Part shown: piece by piece, positions 25,895 to 38,245 of the stretch
Layout of the letters: every line of letters starts with the position of its first letter
Position numbering within the stretch: the first letter of the stretch is position 1
Assembly: GCA_021464245.1 (NCBI GenBank)
Contig: JADCRB010000078.1
Location: 1,365,717-1,429,716 of the forward strand
Source: Carallia brachiata
Taxonomy: Eukaryota; Streptophyta; Magnoliopsida; Malpighiales; Rhizophoraceae
Reading direction: 5' to 3'
DNA: 64,000 nt
The notes under the pieces: model-generated
Told to the model about the DNA's origin: nothing
Databases searched by the model: none
What the model saw: the letters and a program-made list of their open reading frames with translations, nothing else
Translations under genes and position numbers: made by a program

Positions 25895-27440
25895 TTCCTG
25901 TGGTTTATATAATAAATAATACAGACAGGTTGGTGGGGAAGAAATGTAGACTAGGCTGCCGAGAAGAGAAAAGTCCGCTGGGACAGAATGTCAAGACTGA
26001 GTATAAATAATTAAATATTCTATGCAACTTGTTTGTTACAATGTGGAAAGCGTCGCGAATACATTGAATATAGTTACAGTATAATGATTTAATTAATTTA
26101 TATAATTAAATAATTAATATTTATCATAAAAATTAATAAAAAAATATATTTATTTTTATTTAAATATTAATTATCATTTATAAGTCAATCGATTGATTTC
26201 ATTGTAACTATTTTCTGTGTATAATTTTTTGCGTCTGTGTGTATTTTTTATTCAGAAAAAAATTAAAGAGGTCAAGAGATAAATAAAGTGGGGTTGTAAG
26301 GTAAGAGAGAAATTATGGATCTCATGTGAATTTTTATACCAAAAAAAAAAACATGCGATTATTAAGTAAAATGTACAACTAAGATAAAATATGTACACAT
26401 CTAACAAAAATTAACCGCATTTATGTTACGGTTACAAAGACGTGGTCTCCAGGATCCTAAAACTTATGAATGCACGACAGGAAAAGGTACAATGTGTGGA
26501 AGTCTAGGAGTTTTGGTTGGTCTAACACTTTGACGTCCTCAGGCTAAAAACCTAAAGCATTGACTGACGTGTTACCTCCGAAATAGGTTATACGGACAAT
26601 TAAATTAGGGGACAAGACAAGATAGACGTCTGAGGTATGAAGTTGTAGAAGAGCACCGTGTTTTCCACCCTATCAGGATCGGGCCACGAGGAAACCAAAA
26701 ACAAAAATGGTATAAGTGGCTGAAACGGAAAGATGCGAGCCTCTCGGACATCAGCAGCCCGACGCAAATCATGACAAGGGAAGAAAAACTTTTGGTTTTT
26801 TTTTTAAAATATTTTTTTTAAAAAAATTAAAAAATAATATTAAATATGTTTAGAGTAATATTAATTATATTTAGATTAACACTAAGTATATTTAAAATTA
26901 ATTTTTTTTAAAAAAATATTTTTTATTTTTTTAAAATATAAAAAACTACTGAATATTCTTAAGGTAATATTAATTACGTTTAAGATAATACTAAATAGAT
27001 TTAAAATTTAATTTAAAAAAATAAAATTATTTTTTAAAGCCTCTGACTACATGGATTGCGAAAAATCTCAAGTTATGTACCCAAGCCCTAATAACAATGA
27101 GATTGTTTTTTCACCATGATACTACCAGTAATGGTGAAAATGTTGCTCAAGAGATACCTAACAATTGAAAATCTAAAGTATAATTTCTTTTTTTTTTTGG
27201 TTAGAAGGGGATTGATAATTTAAATTCTAATTTATAAAATTTTAATTTATTTAAGGCGGTTGATAATGATGCCCATTATATGCCCCAATGGGCTCCTCAC
27301 CTTAGTCCAAAAGCGACCAGCGGGCTTTGAAGAACGCCACAGACAGTCAATTATCCTCCCCTATGATGGAACTGAAAGTGAATCCCCTCCTTAGATTTAT
27401 GGCTCCAAGTCATGGCTAGCAATTGACCTTTTGATCTGTA
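25895..27440. other. Region 5' of the MACPF gene
   Basis: The first few hundred bases presumably carry the MACPF promoter, read leftwards; a (TC)n run at about 25876-25890 lies around the start codon. No gene is seen. At 26780-27040 there are AT-only blocks with two similar sub-blocks (TAATATTAATTATATTTAGA at about 26862 and TAATATTAATTACGTTTAAGA at about 26963), probably a decayed tandem repeat. The region 27250-27440 is of normal composition but has no open frame of note. Confidence 0.45.
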
Positions 27441-27626
27441 TAACTTCTATGCCCACTGATGTGAGCTCAACTAATCCCCTCATTACATTGTTTGGTGCAA
27501 TTTTTTGATAGTTCGGTGGATTTTGCTTCGAAAGCAAGAAACGCATTGCACTTGTGGAGCAAGTAATGAAGATTAGAGGTCTTATAAGTCTACATTTATA
27601 TGATCCAAGTGTAAGAGGAGGAGCAT

Positions 27627-28271
27627 TGACCAAATTGATTAAGTTTAGGCCGATAAGCTATTTGAGCTTAATTGATTTTGATTTAATTAATTTGTAGTTT
27701 TATTATTTATTTGGGCTAGACATTGCTTTGTTTAAGCCTAACCCAGTTGATGGTAGGAATTAGTTTTAATTCTTATCTCTGGTTTAATTAGGTCTTCCTT
27801 ATAAAAGTAAAAACTTAGTTTTTCTAGTTTTAGTAGGTTTAAAACCCTAACTACTTGGATTTACCTATTAGTAGGCTTGTTTGTTTTTTTTTACATAACA
27901 AACATGCAGACTTGATAATTTGAAAAATAGAATAGTTGTTTTTTAGGTTCTTTGAACTCTTTTCCTAACTTATTAAGGTTTTCAACCTTATGACATCTAA
28001 ACCTCTGAACTTATCAAGGATCTTCTTTCTTGTGGTGTTCAACTTAAACTAATCACCCTCTTTCTTTCTTTCTAGGGTGTGGTGTCTAACAAATCTTCTT
28101 GTATCTACGGTTCGCGTCTCCTTATAGACGTTGGGTCAAGATTTCTTCAAATCTAATTTGTTTTTTTTGGGTTGTAACTCCAATCTTATTCGTGTGTCTT
28201 CCGTTGTATCTGTGAAGTTCACATCTCTCTAGGCGTTAGGTTTTTCAGTGCTATCCGTGGGGTTCGCATCA
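27627..28271 (+). repeat. Left LTR of the array
   Basis: The LTR begins TGACCAAATTGATT after the purine tract GTAAGAGGAGGAGCAT and ends GTTCGCATCA immediately before the primer-binding-like site. It contains TTATAAAAGT at about 27799-27808, a plausible LTR TATA box. It aligns with the right LTR (32967-33626) over its full length but is clearly diverged, roughly 15-20% by eye. Confidence 0.7.
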
Positions 28272-29432
28272 ATTGGTATCAAAATTTAAGCTCTAGATCA
28301 AGTTTGCATATCCAAAATTTATTTTGTGTTTTCATCGTGTTCCAAACCCTAAGTTTGTGTCTATTCATCTTTGTCTTCGTTGTTTTATTACTTAGTGTCT
28401 ATACCAACAAAAAAAAAAAAAACCCTAAGTTCGTGTGTTTCGGGTGTTCTGTCTGCTAGATTTAACATCTATTTAGTATTTTCATCATAACTTCTTCTGT
28501 ACAACTCCTAATTCAGTTATTCAAATTGTGTTTAAAAGCTAACACATAGGACAACTACTTTGTGTTTTGATCAACCCAGTTTGATTAGTATCTTAGTCAA
28601 AAATGCATTTGAAGTTAGTGCTCAAAATCTATCTTGATTGAGAAAAAGATAGAAACCTTAGTCTGCGCATTCTAAACCCTTTTTGTGTCTCCTATTGATT
28701 ATTTGATTTAGTTTTTGTTACTTTCTAGCAAGTTTGAAAAAAAAAAAGAAAAAAAAGTTCTGACCTTATAAAAAAAAAAGAGCTATTTAGTTGAATTACT
28801 TGTGTTGTTGGCAGATTAAAAAGACAAGAAAGAAAGTTGTGTCTTCTTTGAAAGTTGTTTATGTTTAAGTTATTGGACTTTAAAACAATTTACAGATTTG
28901 ATTTTTGAGTTTGTGGCTTGTAGATACCTATTATTAGTGTTTCCTAAGTTGCAGTTACCCTAGACTTCCTTGAGGATCCGTGTGGACAGCCTGTACTAAT
29001 CTCATTTCCCTAGTTGTTTTTCTTTGATTATTTAGTTGCAGCTGCTACAAGGAGTTGGTAAACTGATTTTTATGGTTCTTGACTCCAAAGAACTTAAAGT
29101 AAGGAACAATTGAATAGAAAAAGGCAAGAGTGTGAGTTGCATTAGAGAGAAACGCTAAGTTGATTTATGTGCAAACATGAGAGATTGAGTGTCTTAGTTG
29201 AGGAGTGGAATGCAAACATATGAGGGAGTGTTCATGAGGATCTTTCTACTTTTTCTAACATATTTTTGCAGGTTTAAACATATTTTTAGACCGCGAAAAA
29301 GTTATTTCAGAGGAAAGATCAACTAATAAATCAATTTTTATCAAAGCGATACAACAATAATTTGATCGAGTATGTGCACTTTTTGATGAAATGTGAGATA
29401 GCATGAATATGATATAAGCTGCAATTACCAGT

Positions 29433-29842
29433 TTGATCAGGAAACAACAAAAAAGAAGAGCTCCTAAACTCAAAAGTATTTTTGATGAAAATTTTCTCCA
29501 AATACTTAGTCAATATATCAAACACTTGGAGAGTTCTAAATCAAAACATGTGAATTCTAATTTTTACATTGACGTGATCAAAGATGTCCCACTAGAACAA
29601 AAGATTGAAGATGAAGTTGTTGATCATACATCTAGCCATGGATGTGTGGTTCCAAGCATAAGAGTTGGTTTTCTGGTCGAATCTGAAGTTGTTGAGTTTG
29701 GTTGTACATCACATGAGGAAGTTGTTTATGATGGTGAAGCAGAGACATTGGTTGATGTTGTGGAATTTGAATTTAAAACGCTATGAGATTCAACTAATAG
29801 AAAATTGTGAATTGGATGCGAAATTTGTGCATGAAGTTGATT
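29433..29842 (+). pseudogene. Gag-like / unknown ORF in internal copy A
   Basis: The frame reads MIRKQQKRRAPKLKSIFDEN at its start, which together with the preceding broken stretch (AIQQ, FDRVCALFDEM) resembles the coiled N-terminal part of plant Ty3/gypsy gag. The following acidic, Val/Glu-rich part (for example VGFLVESEVVEFGCTSHEE) is not recognised. An extra A near 29779 moves the C-terminal codons out of frame, so the open frame ends at 29786 rather than at the TAG near 29845 used by copy B. Confidence 0.45.
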
Positions 29843-30061
29843 GGTAGACGGTGGATAGTTAGTAATATGTCGTACTATGAAGCTACTAATCCGTTTAACG
29901 ACATCACAATCGATAGATTTTATTGATTCTATACTTAATGTGTCATCTCATGTTGATTTTATTATTGCAAATAAAGAGTTGAACTACTTTAAGTTGATTT
30001 CTTTGTTTGATCACCCGATAGTAATTTATAAAAGGAATTTTCGGTTTGTAGTGAAGACATT

Positions 30062-30289
30062 AATATGCTCCAAGTATTTGTTTCTTGGCATGGGAGACAA
30101 CAATTCTTAGTAGCTCAAGATATTCTTTTAAATTTTGAAGTGGAACAACAGCATGATTTGAGGACAAGTTCTTTTGAAGAAAAGGGGAATGATGTAAGTG
30201 TAGCCAGCACCCTTACTATATCGTTTGGTGTGATTTTTGATGGCTCGATGGACTTTGTTTGGAGAGCAAGAAATGTACTATACTTGTGA
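30062..30289 (+). pseudogene. Polyprotein C-terminal remnant in internal copy A
   Basis: The frame contains LQVFVSWHGRQQFLVAQDIL and then DLRTSSFEEKGND, which resembles the conserved tail of plant Ty3/gypsy gag-pol (D-x-RT-x-x-FEEGxND). An identical copy lies at 32673-32897. The integrase and chromodomain region that should precede it is missing. Confidence 0.4.
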
Positions 30290-30331
30290 AGTAAGCAACG
30301 AAGATTAGAGGTCCCACAAGTCTACATTTAT

Positions 30332-30884
30332 AGACATTGCTTTGTTTAAGCCTAACCCAGTTGATGGTAGGAATTAGTTTTAATTCTTATCTCTGGTTTA
30401 ATTAGGTCTTCCTTATAAAAGTAAAAACTTAGTTTTTCTAGTTTTAGTAGGTTTAAAACCCTAACTACTTGGATTTACCTATTAGTAGGCTTGTTTGTTT
30501 TTTTTACATAACAAACATGCAGACTTGATAATTTGAAAAATAGAATAGTTGTTTTTTAGGTTCTTTGAACTCTTTTCCTAACTTATTAAGGTTTTCAACC
30601 TTATGACATCTAAACCTCTGAACTTATCAAGGATCTTCTTTCTTGTGGTGTTCAACTTAAACTAATCACCCTCTTTCTTTCTTTCTAGGTTGTGGTGTCT
30701 AACAAATCTTCTTGTATCTACGGTTCGCGTCTCCTTATAGACGTTGGGTCAAGATTTCTTCAAATCTAATTTGTTTTTTTTTGGGTTGTAACTCCAATCT
30801 ATTCGTGTGTCTTCCGTTGTATCTGTGAAGTTCACATCTCTCTAGGCGTTAGGTTTTTCAGTGCTATCCGTGGGGTTCGCATCA
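30332..30884 (+). repeat. Middle LTR, 5'-shortened
   Basis: It is nearly identical to the left LTR from 27718 on and lacks the first 91 bases of the LTR because of the duplication junction. It ends GTTCGCATCA followed by the same primer-binding-like site. Confidence 0.8.
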
Positions 30885-32040
30885 ATTGGTATCAAAATTT
30901 AAGCTCTAGATCAAGTTTGCATATCCAAAATTTATTTTTGTGTTTTCATCGTGTTCCAAACCCTAAGTTTGTGTCTATTCATCTTTGTCTTCGTTGTTTT
31001 TACTTAGTGTCTATACCAACAAAAAAAAAAAACCCTAAGTTCGTGTGTTTCGGGTGTTCTGTCTGCTAGATTTAACATCTATTTAGTATTTTCATCATAA
31101 CTTCTTCTGTACAACTCCTAATTCAGTTATTCAAATTGTGTTTAAAAGCTAACACATAGGACAACTACTTTGTGTTTTGATCAACCCAGTTTGATTAGTA
31201 TCTTAGTCAAAAATGCATTTGAAGTTAGTGCTCAAAATCTATCTTGATTGAGAAAAAGATAGAAACCTTAGTCTGCGCATTCTAAACCCTTTTTGTGTCT
31301 CCTATTGATTATTTGATTTAGTTTTTGTTACTTTCTAGCAAGTTTGAAAAAAAAAAAGAAAAAAAAGTTCTGACCTTATAAAAAAAAAGAGCTATTTAGT
31401 TGAATTACTTGTGTTGTTGGCAGATTAAAAAGACAAGAAAGAAAGTTGTGTCTTCTTTGAAAGTTGTTTATGTTTAAGTTATTGGACTTTAAAACAATTT
31501 ACAGATTTGATTTTTGAGTTTGTGGCTTGTAGATACCTATTATTAGTGTTTCCTAAGTTGCAGTTACCCTAGACTTCCTTGAGGATCAGTGTGGACAGCC
31601 TGTACTAATCTCATTTCCCTAGTTGTTTTTCTTTGATTATTTAGTTGCAGCTGCTACAAGGAGTTGGTAAACTGATTTTTATGGTTCTTGACTCCAAAGA
31701 ACTTAAAGTAAGGAACAATTGAATAGAAAAAGGCAAGAGTGTGAGTTGCATTAGAGAGAAACGCTAAGTTGATTTATGTGCAAACATGAGAGATTGAGTG
31801 TCTTAGTTGAGGAGTGGAATGCAAACATATGAGGGAGTGTTCATGAGGATCTTTCTACTTTTTCTAACATATTTTTGCAGGTTTAAACATATTTTTAGAC
31901 CGCGAAAAAGTTATTTCAGAGGAAAGATCAACTAATAAATCAATTTTTATCAAAGCGATACAACAATAATTTGATCGAGTATGTGCACTTTTTGATGAAA
32001 TGTGAGATAGCATGAATATGATATAAGCTGCAATTACCAG

Positions 32041-32455
32041 TTTGATCAGGAAACAACAAAAAAGAAGAGCTCCTAAACTCAAAAGTATTTTTGATGAAAA
32101 TTTTCTCTAAATACTTAGTCAATATATCAAACACTTGGAGAGTTCTAAATCAAAACATGTGAATTCTAATTTTTACATTGACGTGATCAAAGATGTCCCA
32201 CTAGAACAAAAGATTGAAGATGAAGTTGTTGATCATACATCTAGCCATGGATGTGTGGTTCCAAGCATAAGAGTTGGTTTTCTGGTCGAATCTGAAGTTG
32301 TTGAGTTTGGTTGTACATCACATGAGGAAGTTGTTTATGATGGTGAAGCAGAGACATTGGTTGATGTTGTGGAATTTGAATTTAAACGCTATGAGATTCA
32401 ACTAATAGAAAATTGTGAATTGGATGCGAAATTTGTGCATGAAGTTGATTGGTAG
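32041..32455 (+). pseudogene. Gag-like / unknown ORF in internal copy B
   Basis: It is the same reading frame as in copy A, but a C-to-T change makes a TAA at 32107 in the N-terminal part. The part after it (from ATG 32135) stays open to TAG at 32453. The two copies therefore carry different lesions that arose after duplication or as sequencing differences. Confidence 0.45.
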
Positions 32456-32672
32456 ACGGTGGATAGTTAGTAATATGTCGTACTATGAAGCTACTAATCC
32501 GTTTAACGACATCACAATCGATAGATTTTATTGATTCTATACTTAATGTGTCATCTCATGTTGATTTTATTATTGCAAATAAAGAGTTGAACTACTTTAA
32601 GTTGATTTCTTTGTTTGATCACCCGATAGTAATTTATAAAAGGAATTTTCGGTTTGTAGTGAAGACATTAAT

Positions 32673-32897
32673 ATGCTCCAAGTATTTGTTTCTTGGCATG
32701 GGAGACAACAATTCTTAGTAGCTCAAGATATTCTTTTAAATTTTGAAGTGGAACAACAGCATGATTTGAGGACAAGTTCTTTTGAAGAAAAGGGGAATGA
32801 TGTAAGTGTAGCCAGCACCCTTACTATATCGTTTGGTGTGATTTTTGATGGCTCGATGGACTTTGTTTGGAGAGCAAGAAATGTACTATACTTGTGA
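32673..32897 (+). pseudogene. Polyprotein C-terminal remnant in internal copy B
   Basis: It is identical in translation to the corresponding segment of copy A and has the same DLRTSSFEEKGND tail motif. It ends 69 bp before the right LTR. Confidence 0.4.
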
Positions 32898-32966
32898 AGT
32901 AAGCAACGAAGATTAGAGGTCCCACAAGTCTACATTTATATGATCTAAGTGCAAGAGGAAGGGCAT

Positions 32967-33626
32967 TGACCAAATTGATGAAGTTTTGGTCGACAAAAGT
33001 TATTTGGGCATAATTGATTTTGATTTAATTAATATGTAGTTTTATTATTTATTTGGGCTAGACATTACTTTATTTAAACCCAATCTAGTTGATGATAGGA
33101 ATTAGTTTCAATTCTTATTTCTTATTTAATTAAGTTTTCTTAATGAAAGTAGAAATTTAGTTTTTCTAGTCTCAGTAGGTTTTCTATTCTTAGAAAGTTT
33201 AAAACCTTATCTACTTAGATTTGCCTATAAGTAGGCTTGTTTGTCTTTTTTACATAAGAAATATATAGACTTGATAATTTGAGAAATAGAGCAATTGTTC
33301 TTTGGGTTCTTTGAACTTTTTCTCACTTATCAGGGTTTTTTATGACCTCTAAACCTCTGAACTTATCAAGGATCTTCTTTGTTGTGGTATTCAACCTAGA
33401 CTTATCACTCTTGTTCTTTCTTTCTAGGGTGTGACGTCTATTAAATCTTCTTATATTTATGATTCGCGTTTCCTTATAGATGTTGGGTCAATGTTCCTTC
33501 AAATCTGACTTGACTTTCTTTGGGTTGTGATTTCAATCTCGTTCGTGAGTATTCCGGTATATCCGCAGAATTCATGCCTCTTTATAGCAGTTGGGTCTTC
33601 CAAGGCTATATGTGAAGTTCACATCA
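32967..33626 (+). repeat. Right (3') LTR of the array
   Basis: It starts TGACCAAATTGATG after the polypurine tract GCAAGAGGAAGGGCAT and ends GTTCACATCA, then unrelated sequence TTCGGTGTTC begins, which marks the true right edge of the element. It is diverged from the other two LTRs, so it was not part of the recent duplication. Confidence 0.75.
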
Positions 33627-36600
33627 TTCGGTGTTCTCTTGGGTGAACCCTTTGTTAGGAGGTATGGAAGTTATTGAAATAGGAAAGATTACTGCTCCAT
33701 GAATTTACTTATCAAAACAACAACCAAAAAAAAAAAAAAAAGACCAAAATATAATTTAACCAAGCACGCATCTACAAACAATGAGCATGCCACTTTAAGG
33801 GTGATCATTGGGAATAGTTGTTAGCTAGCATATTAAGTGGACTACAAGAGGGTCTTTGATAAAATTTCATTTCAAGTTTAATTTGTTAGTTTAGCGGTTA
33901 TATTCTTGAATTTTTTCCATGCTTCAATCGAAAATGTGGTTTTTTTTTCTTTATCTTTATTTTTTTAAAATTTCAATTATTCAACTAACAATATTTCCCT
34001 AGTTTTAATTTAAGGATAGAAATTAGGGTAACTTTTTTTGATGAGAAATACTCAAGTAGTAATATTTAGGTAACAACAAAAAAGCAACAAAATGATTAAA
34101 ATTTTAAAAAAATATATATACTGTTAGATACTATTAAATAAATTATATGACTATTTTGTTATTACTTAAAATCAAGCTTTTTTTCATTACCTCATAATTA
34201 TTTTTTTTTTTGAAAAAATGATAGTATATTTTGAGTACTACTGATCCCTAGACTGCTCATCACTCACCTAGCATAAATCACCGGGCAGGCCAAGCTCAGT
34301 TCGCACAAGAGAGAAAAAGAAGTTAAGAAATTTTTTAGCGTTCAGACCAAGTTTATAAAACGGAATCAGTAAATAGAGTGAAATAGGTGGCGGTTTGCGA
34401 TTAGATATTCAACACAAAAATTAAAGGACTTCAATATGCAGTTACGTTATCTGTACCACATAAAAAACACACAGTTAATTCAAAGATTTAATTATTTTTT
34501 TATTTTTTAAATCTAATATATTTTTTTACAATTCAACAATTTAAATTTTTATAAATTAATTTTTTATATACTATTATGTGTCTACTTAATTTTTTAAAAA
34601 AAATACATTTTTTTTTCAATCATATTATATATATAGACACACACACACATCAAAAAACATGCATCACCGATATGTGGATATCGCATGTATAGGCCGAAAC
34701 TAAAAATCACCTATTAAATCTTCATTCAATCTCTGTCAAAGAAAAAACTCACCACTAAAATACCGATGAAGTCGAATGGACTTTCTCCAAGTCCGGTCTC
34801 AATATTAACGAGTTTAAAATTTAATATCGCATCATAACAATCTCGTCTATTTTATGGAAAAAGTAACGACAAAGAAATTCAAATTCAAGTCAATATTATG
34901 AAAGATACACCAGCTTGTCACTAAACTACCAACTTGAATGATTATAGAACACCTATAACAGTATACTTGGTTAACAACTCTTGGAAATTACGAGTTAAAT
35001 ACGTGCATTACATAATACAGGATTCCGTATATAAAACAATATATTCACCTATTAAACAGAAAACTTGGGCATGCAAATGTGAGAAAAGATAAGTACGTAG
35101 TAACGTGAAGTGTTATATCGTAAAAAATATATAAATTTTAAAAATATAAATAATAAATAAATATTAGATATCGTTTAATTAATTTTTGTCTTCCGCTTCT
35201 CACTAAGTACGACGTCCTGCTCTTGAATTTCTTTCACCTAGTACATGTTAAATTGTAAAAAGACAATATAATTTTATTACTAACAAAAAAATAAGAATCT
35301 TGAATAACAAAAAGGCGAAAATTTGATATTACACCCAACTTTTTTTTTGTTCATAAAAGTTGATCACTTCTTTCTCAATTCATTTATCTTTCTAATTGAA
35401 AACTTTAATATCGCCAATAAGTACTCGAATTTTTGTTACAACTTTTTTATCTAGTTGAAACTAGTGCATTTCAGTGGTTAAAAACTTAAAAATATTTGTA
35501 TAGAAGTCTTGGCTTTGAATCATTCAGTAGCTAGAGAACAAGAGTTCATGAAATAGATGCTTATTACTGTACAACATACGATTCAATGAATCTCCATTGA
35601 TAGATGTTTCGAATATATGTTAAAGATATAAATTCTAGTTAAATTTTAAAATCTTGAATTTGTTGTGTAAAAAATACAAATTTTTTATTTTTACCAATGT
35701 GATTTGCATCACAAAATGGAAACAGCGCAAAATTTATTTCTAAATTTTTCTAAACCTGATAAATTATGTTACCTCTTTTATAATAACGTAATGAATATTT
35801 CTGGAGTTTTGATAGGTGGATGCGGAAATTTATCGATGTGTAGAGACATGTAGTCATCTTTTTTTTTTTTTTTTTTTTTTTTTTACATTTTGCATATTTT
35901 AATTACATATCAACTTAATAGTATTGCACATCATAATAAAAAATAAAAAATTATAAAAATTTATAAAATTTATAACTAAACATAATATATAAAAACTAAC
36001 TGCATCATTTTCGCGTCGCATTTCATCCCTTCTATCTATCATTTTTCGTGCCTAATGTGTTCCGGTTTTAACTTCCATTCCTAAATCCTTCTCTTTAAAA
36101 ATGACGCATGGCACACTTTGGTTGGTATAGGCTGAAAAAATTGGCTAATTTGTGAGCGGTGTAGCCGATTCACAGACTCAGGGACCGATCTTAAAATTAA
36201 CCAGTTTCACCAAAGGACTTAACGAATGCCCAACTCATTCTTCTCAATTAATGAGACCAGACCGATCAGTCAGTCCAATTTAATTTTTACGCCACCGATT
36301 CAGACCAATCTAACCCAAGACTCGGGATCAGGACATGGGTCATAACCATGAGCCTTGTAGGCCAATTTAGAATATACTTTTATATTGCCACATGTTATAG
36401 TTTAACAGTAACGTGTCAAACGTATTAATTGAAAGGCTTTGAGTTTAAGTGCTACTGAGACGCGCAATAGGGCTAAACCTACATTTCTTGCCCTGATATT
36501 GGGCTCACAATAACCAATCAGAATTTCAATACCGTCAAGACAGGGGATAATATTCTTTGGTGAGACTGTTAGAATACCATCCTCACTATCTTATTTTATA

Positions 36601-37252
36601 AAAAAAAAAAAGGAATATACTTTATTATGACAGGTGGTCAATTTTTCATACCTACACGTATCACTTACACAAATTAGCAATATTCACTAACATGTGTTAA
36701 CAACACGCTCAAATTTGTTATCAAAATTTATCGTCGTGCAATATTTGGAAAAATACGTAAAATTTGGGATATAGTCGTATATTAATCCTGCTAAAATTAA
36801 TATATTCCAATTTTTTATGCAGAGCAAAAAATCATTTGTGCTTTCAGCTTGAAGGTATCAATAAGCCGGGGCTGTTATTTGGTTTGTTTTGTGTATTTGT
36901 TATTCTTTTTGTTATTTGATTCTATTTAGCCATAGAAAAAAAAAAAAAAGTTTAATATTCCTTTTCAGAGCATTTAATTGTTACAGACCTGTCTGTCCAA
37001 CCATTCAAGCCCTAATTACTTTTCAATTGCTTAATTATCAACTTATCCAACAAGCCACGGCAATCTCAGTTTCGGGGGCGTTGGTAGCGCTGAAATTTCT
37101 TCAAATTGATTAATTTTGTATGTTTCTCAACCAATTAACTACTCGTGTTCAAATCATACAGTCATAAGAGATAAAATGTTAGAAGTCAGCCCAATGAAAA
37201 CTTTGAATGCATGTCTCGAGTTGGAATCCAAACATGTCCTACAAACATTTAG
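33627..37252. other. AT-rich intergenic region
   Basis: No gene or complete transposon is recognised. Notable items are a 25-base T run at 35860-35884, (AC)n at about 34638-34649, and a stretch of normal composition at 36090-36560 without open frames. The frames at 36889-37343 are short, lack any recognisable motif and cross AT tracts, so I do not call them. Confidence 0.5.
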
Positions 37253-38245
37253 GAGTGTTTGTTTAGTACATAGAAATGAGAATCAAATAGCTGGTTATTA
37301 TTATAGTGTTTGTTTTACTATAATTTCATTTTCATTACTTTAAATTTAAGAATGTAATTCTCACGTCTAAGGGAATCATGATTCTCACCTCCAACACATC
37401 AATTATTCTTATTTCTCTTATAACTAACTTAACTACTCACTATCAAGTTATGGAAAAAAAAAAAAACTTCAACCAAAATTTAAACAAAATAACATGTTAG
37501 AGAAAAAACAAAATGAGATCCTTAAAATAGAATGTAAAATAAAAGCGTTAAAATAATAATTTGATAGTAATATAATAATTATTTATATGTTGATGATGAA
37601 ATATTTTGTAATCTCTACAATATCAATTCTTTTATAATAATATTAACAATATTTCTTCTTTATTAACAATAATAATAATAAAATATTTTATATTAATATT
37701 TTTTTTTAGATTTTATAATTACGGCTATATTTTGAAGTATCTTATTATTTTTTTTAATTTTTATTATAATTTTTAAATTTTATTGTTATTTTTATTTAAT
37801 TTTTTTAATATGAGAATCTATTACCAAATTTTTTTGTATTTTATAATTTTTAGTTTGTTATTCATAATTTTTTAATCACTGCAATATCATTTCCGTTATA
37901 ATATATTAATAATACTTCTTATTTATTATTATGATTTTATTTTTAAATTTTATTTTTTGGTTATTTAATTTTATTAAATTTGAAATATTATATTAAGTAT
38001 TTACCATTTTCAATTTGACATTCAATATGTTTTTAATTTTAATAAAATTTCTCTAATTTTTATCATGAAATAAATATATCTATATTTTAATATGATTCCG
38101 ATTCTAAAATGAAATAAATGATTACAAAGAATTTTAATTTTGATTCCTAAGTAAACTAAATATATTATTAAATAAGTTATTTCGTTTCCAATTCTGTTTA
38201 ATTATGATTCCAATTTTGATTCTGAATGCTAAACCAAACGGCCAT
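37253..38245. mobile_element. Possible AT-rich non-autonomous element (hAT-like ends)
   Basis: The left end AGGAGTGTTTGTTTAGTACA and the inverted right end GGCCGTTTGGTTTAGCATTC are similar over about 30 bp, and both are followed by AGAATCAAA-type sequence. The inside is more than 80% A/T with no ORF. I could not find a convincing target duplication. The right end and its flank were later duplicated (next entry). It may instead belong to another superfamily. Confidence 0.35.

Larger units (their letters stand above)
27718..30331 (+). repeat. Tandem duplication, unit A (about 2.6 kb)
   Basis: This unit is repeated almost base for base at 30332-32939. The junction at 30331/30332 joins TCTACATTTAT directly to AGACATTGCTTTG, skipping about 110 bp that is present in the outer LTR copies, with a 1-base overlap (T). 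Differences from unit B are a handful of substitutions (for example GGATCCGTG versus GGATCAGTG) and 1-2 base length changes in homopolymers. This suggests a recent event of illegitimate or unequal recombination within an older LTR element. Confidence 0.92.
30332..32939 (+). repeat. Tandem duplication, unit B (about 2.6 kb)
   Basis: This is the second copy of the preceding unit. It begins inside the LTR at AGACATTGC and ends TACATTTAT, after which the outer right-hand LTR sequence resumes (ATGATCTAAGTGCAAGAGG). It differs from unit A by only a few changes, including one that creates a TAA at 32107 in the gag-like frame and one base fewer near 32385 that keeps the C-terminal frame open. Confidence 0.92.
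27450..33626 (+). mobile_element. Tandem array of a gutted LTR retrotransposon (three LTRs, two internals)
   Basis: The order is: end of an internal region (27450-27626), LTR (27627-28271), internal (28272-30331), 5'-shortened LTR (30332-30884), internal (30885-32966), LTR (32967-33626). LTRs run from TGACCAAATTGA to a CATCA end and contain a TATAAAAG box. Each internal begins ATTGGTATCAAAATTTAAGC, a diverged initiator-methionine-tRNA primer site (plant consensus TGGTATCAGAGC). Purine tracts AAGAGGAGG and AAGAGGAAGGG precede the outer LTRs. The internals lack protease, RT, RNase H and integrase. The only protein clues are a gag-start-like stretch and a tail with DLRTSSFEEKGND, resembling the end of plant Ty3/gypsy polyproteins. 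This is a LARD-like non-autonomous element. The first LTR is preceded by more internal sequence, so the array was once longer to the left. Confidence 0.75.

Noticed and set aside
29255..29525. Minus-strand ORFs repeated at 31864-32134
   Set aside because: They are antisense to the gag-like frame of the LTR element and are duplicated only because the element is.
35860..35884. T25 run as the tail of a retroposed insert
   Set aside because: No direct repeat matching the left flank (CATGTAGTCATC) was found to the right, so an insertion cannot be shown.
36889..37343. Two plus-strand ORFs of about 75 codons
   Set aside because: They have no motif, include AT-tract-encoded Lys and Phe runs, and are not linked by splice sites.
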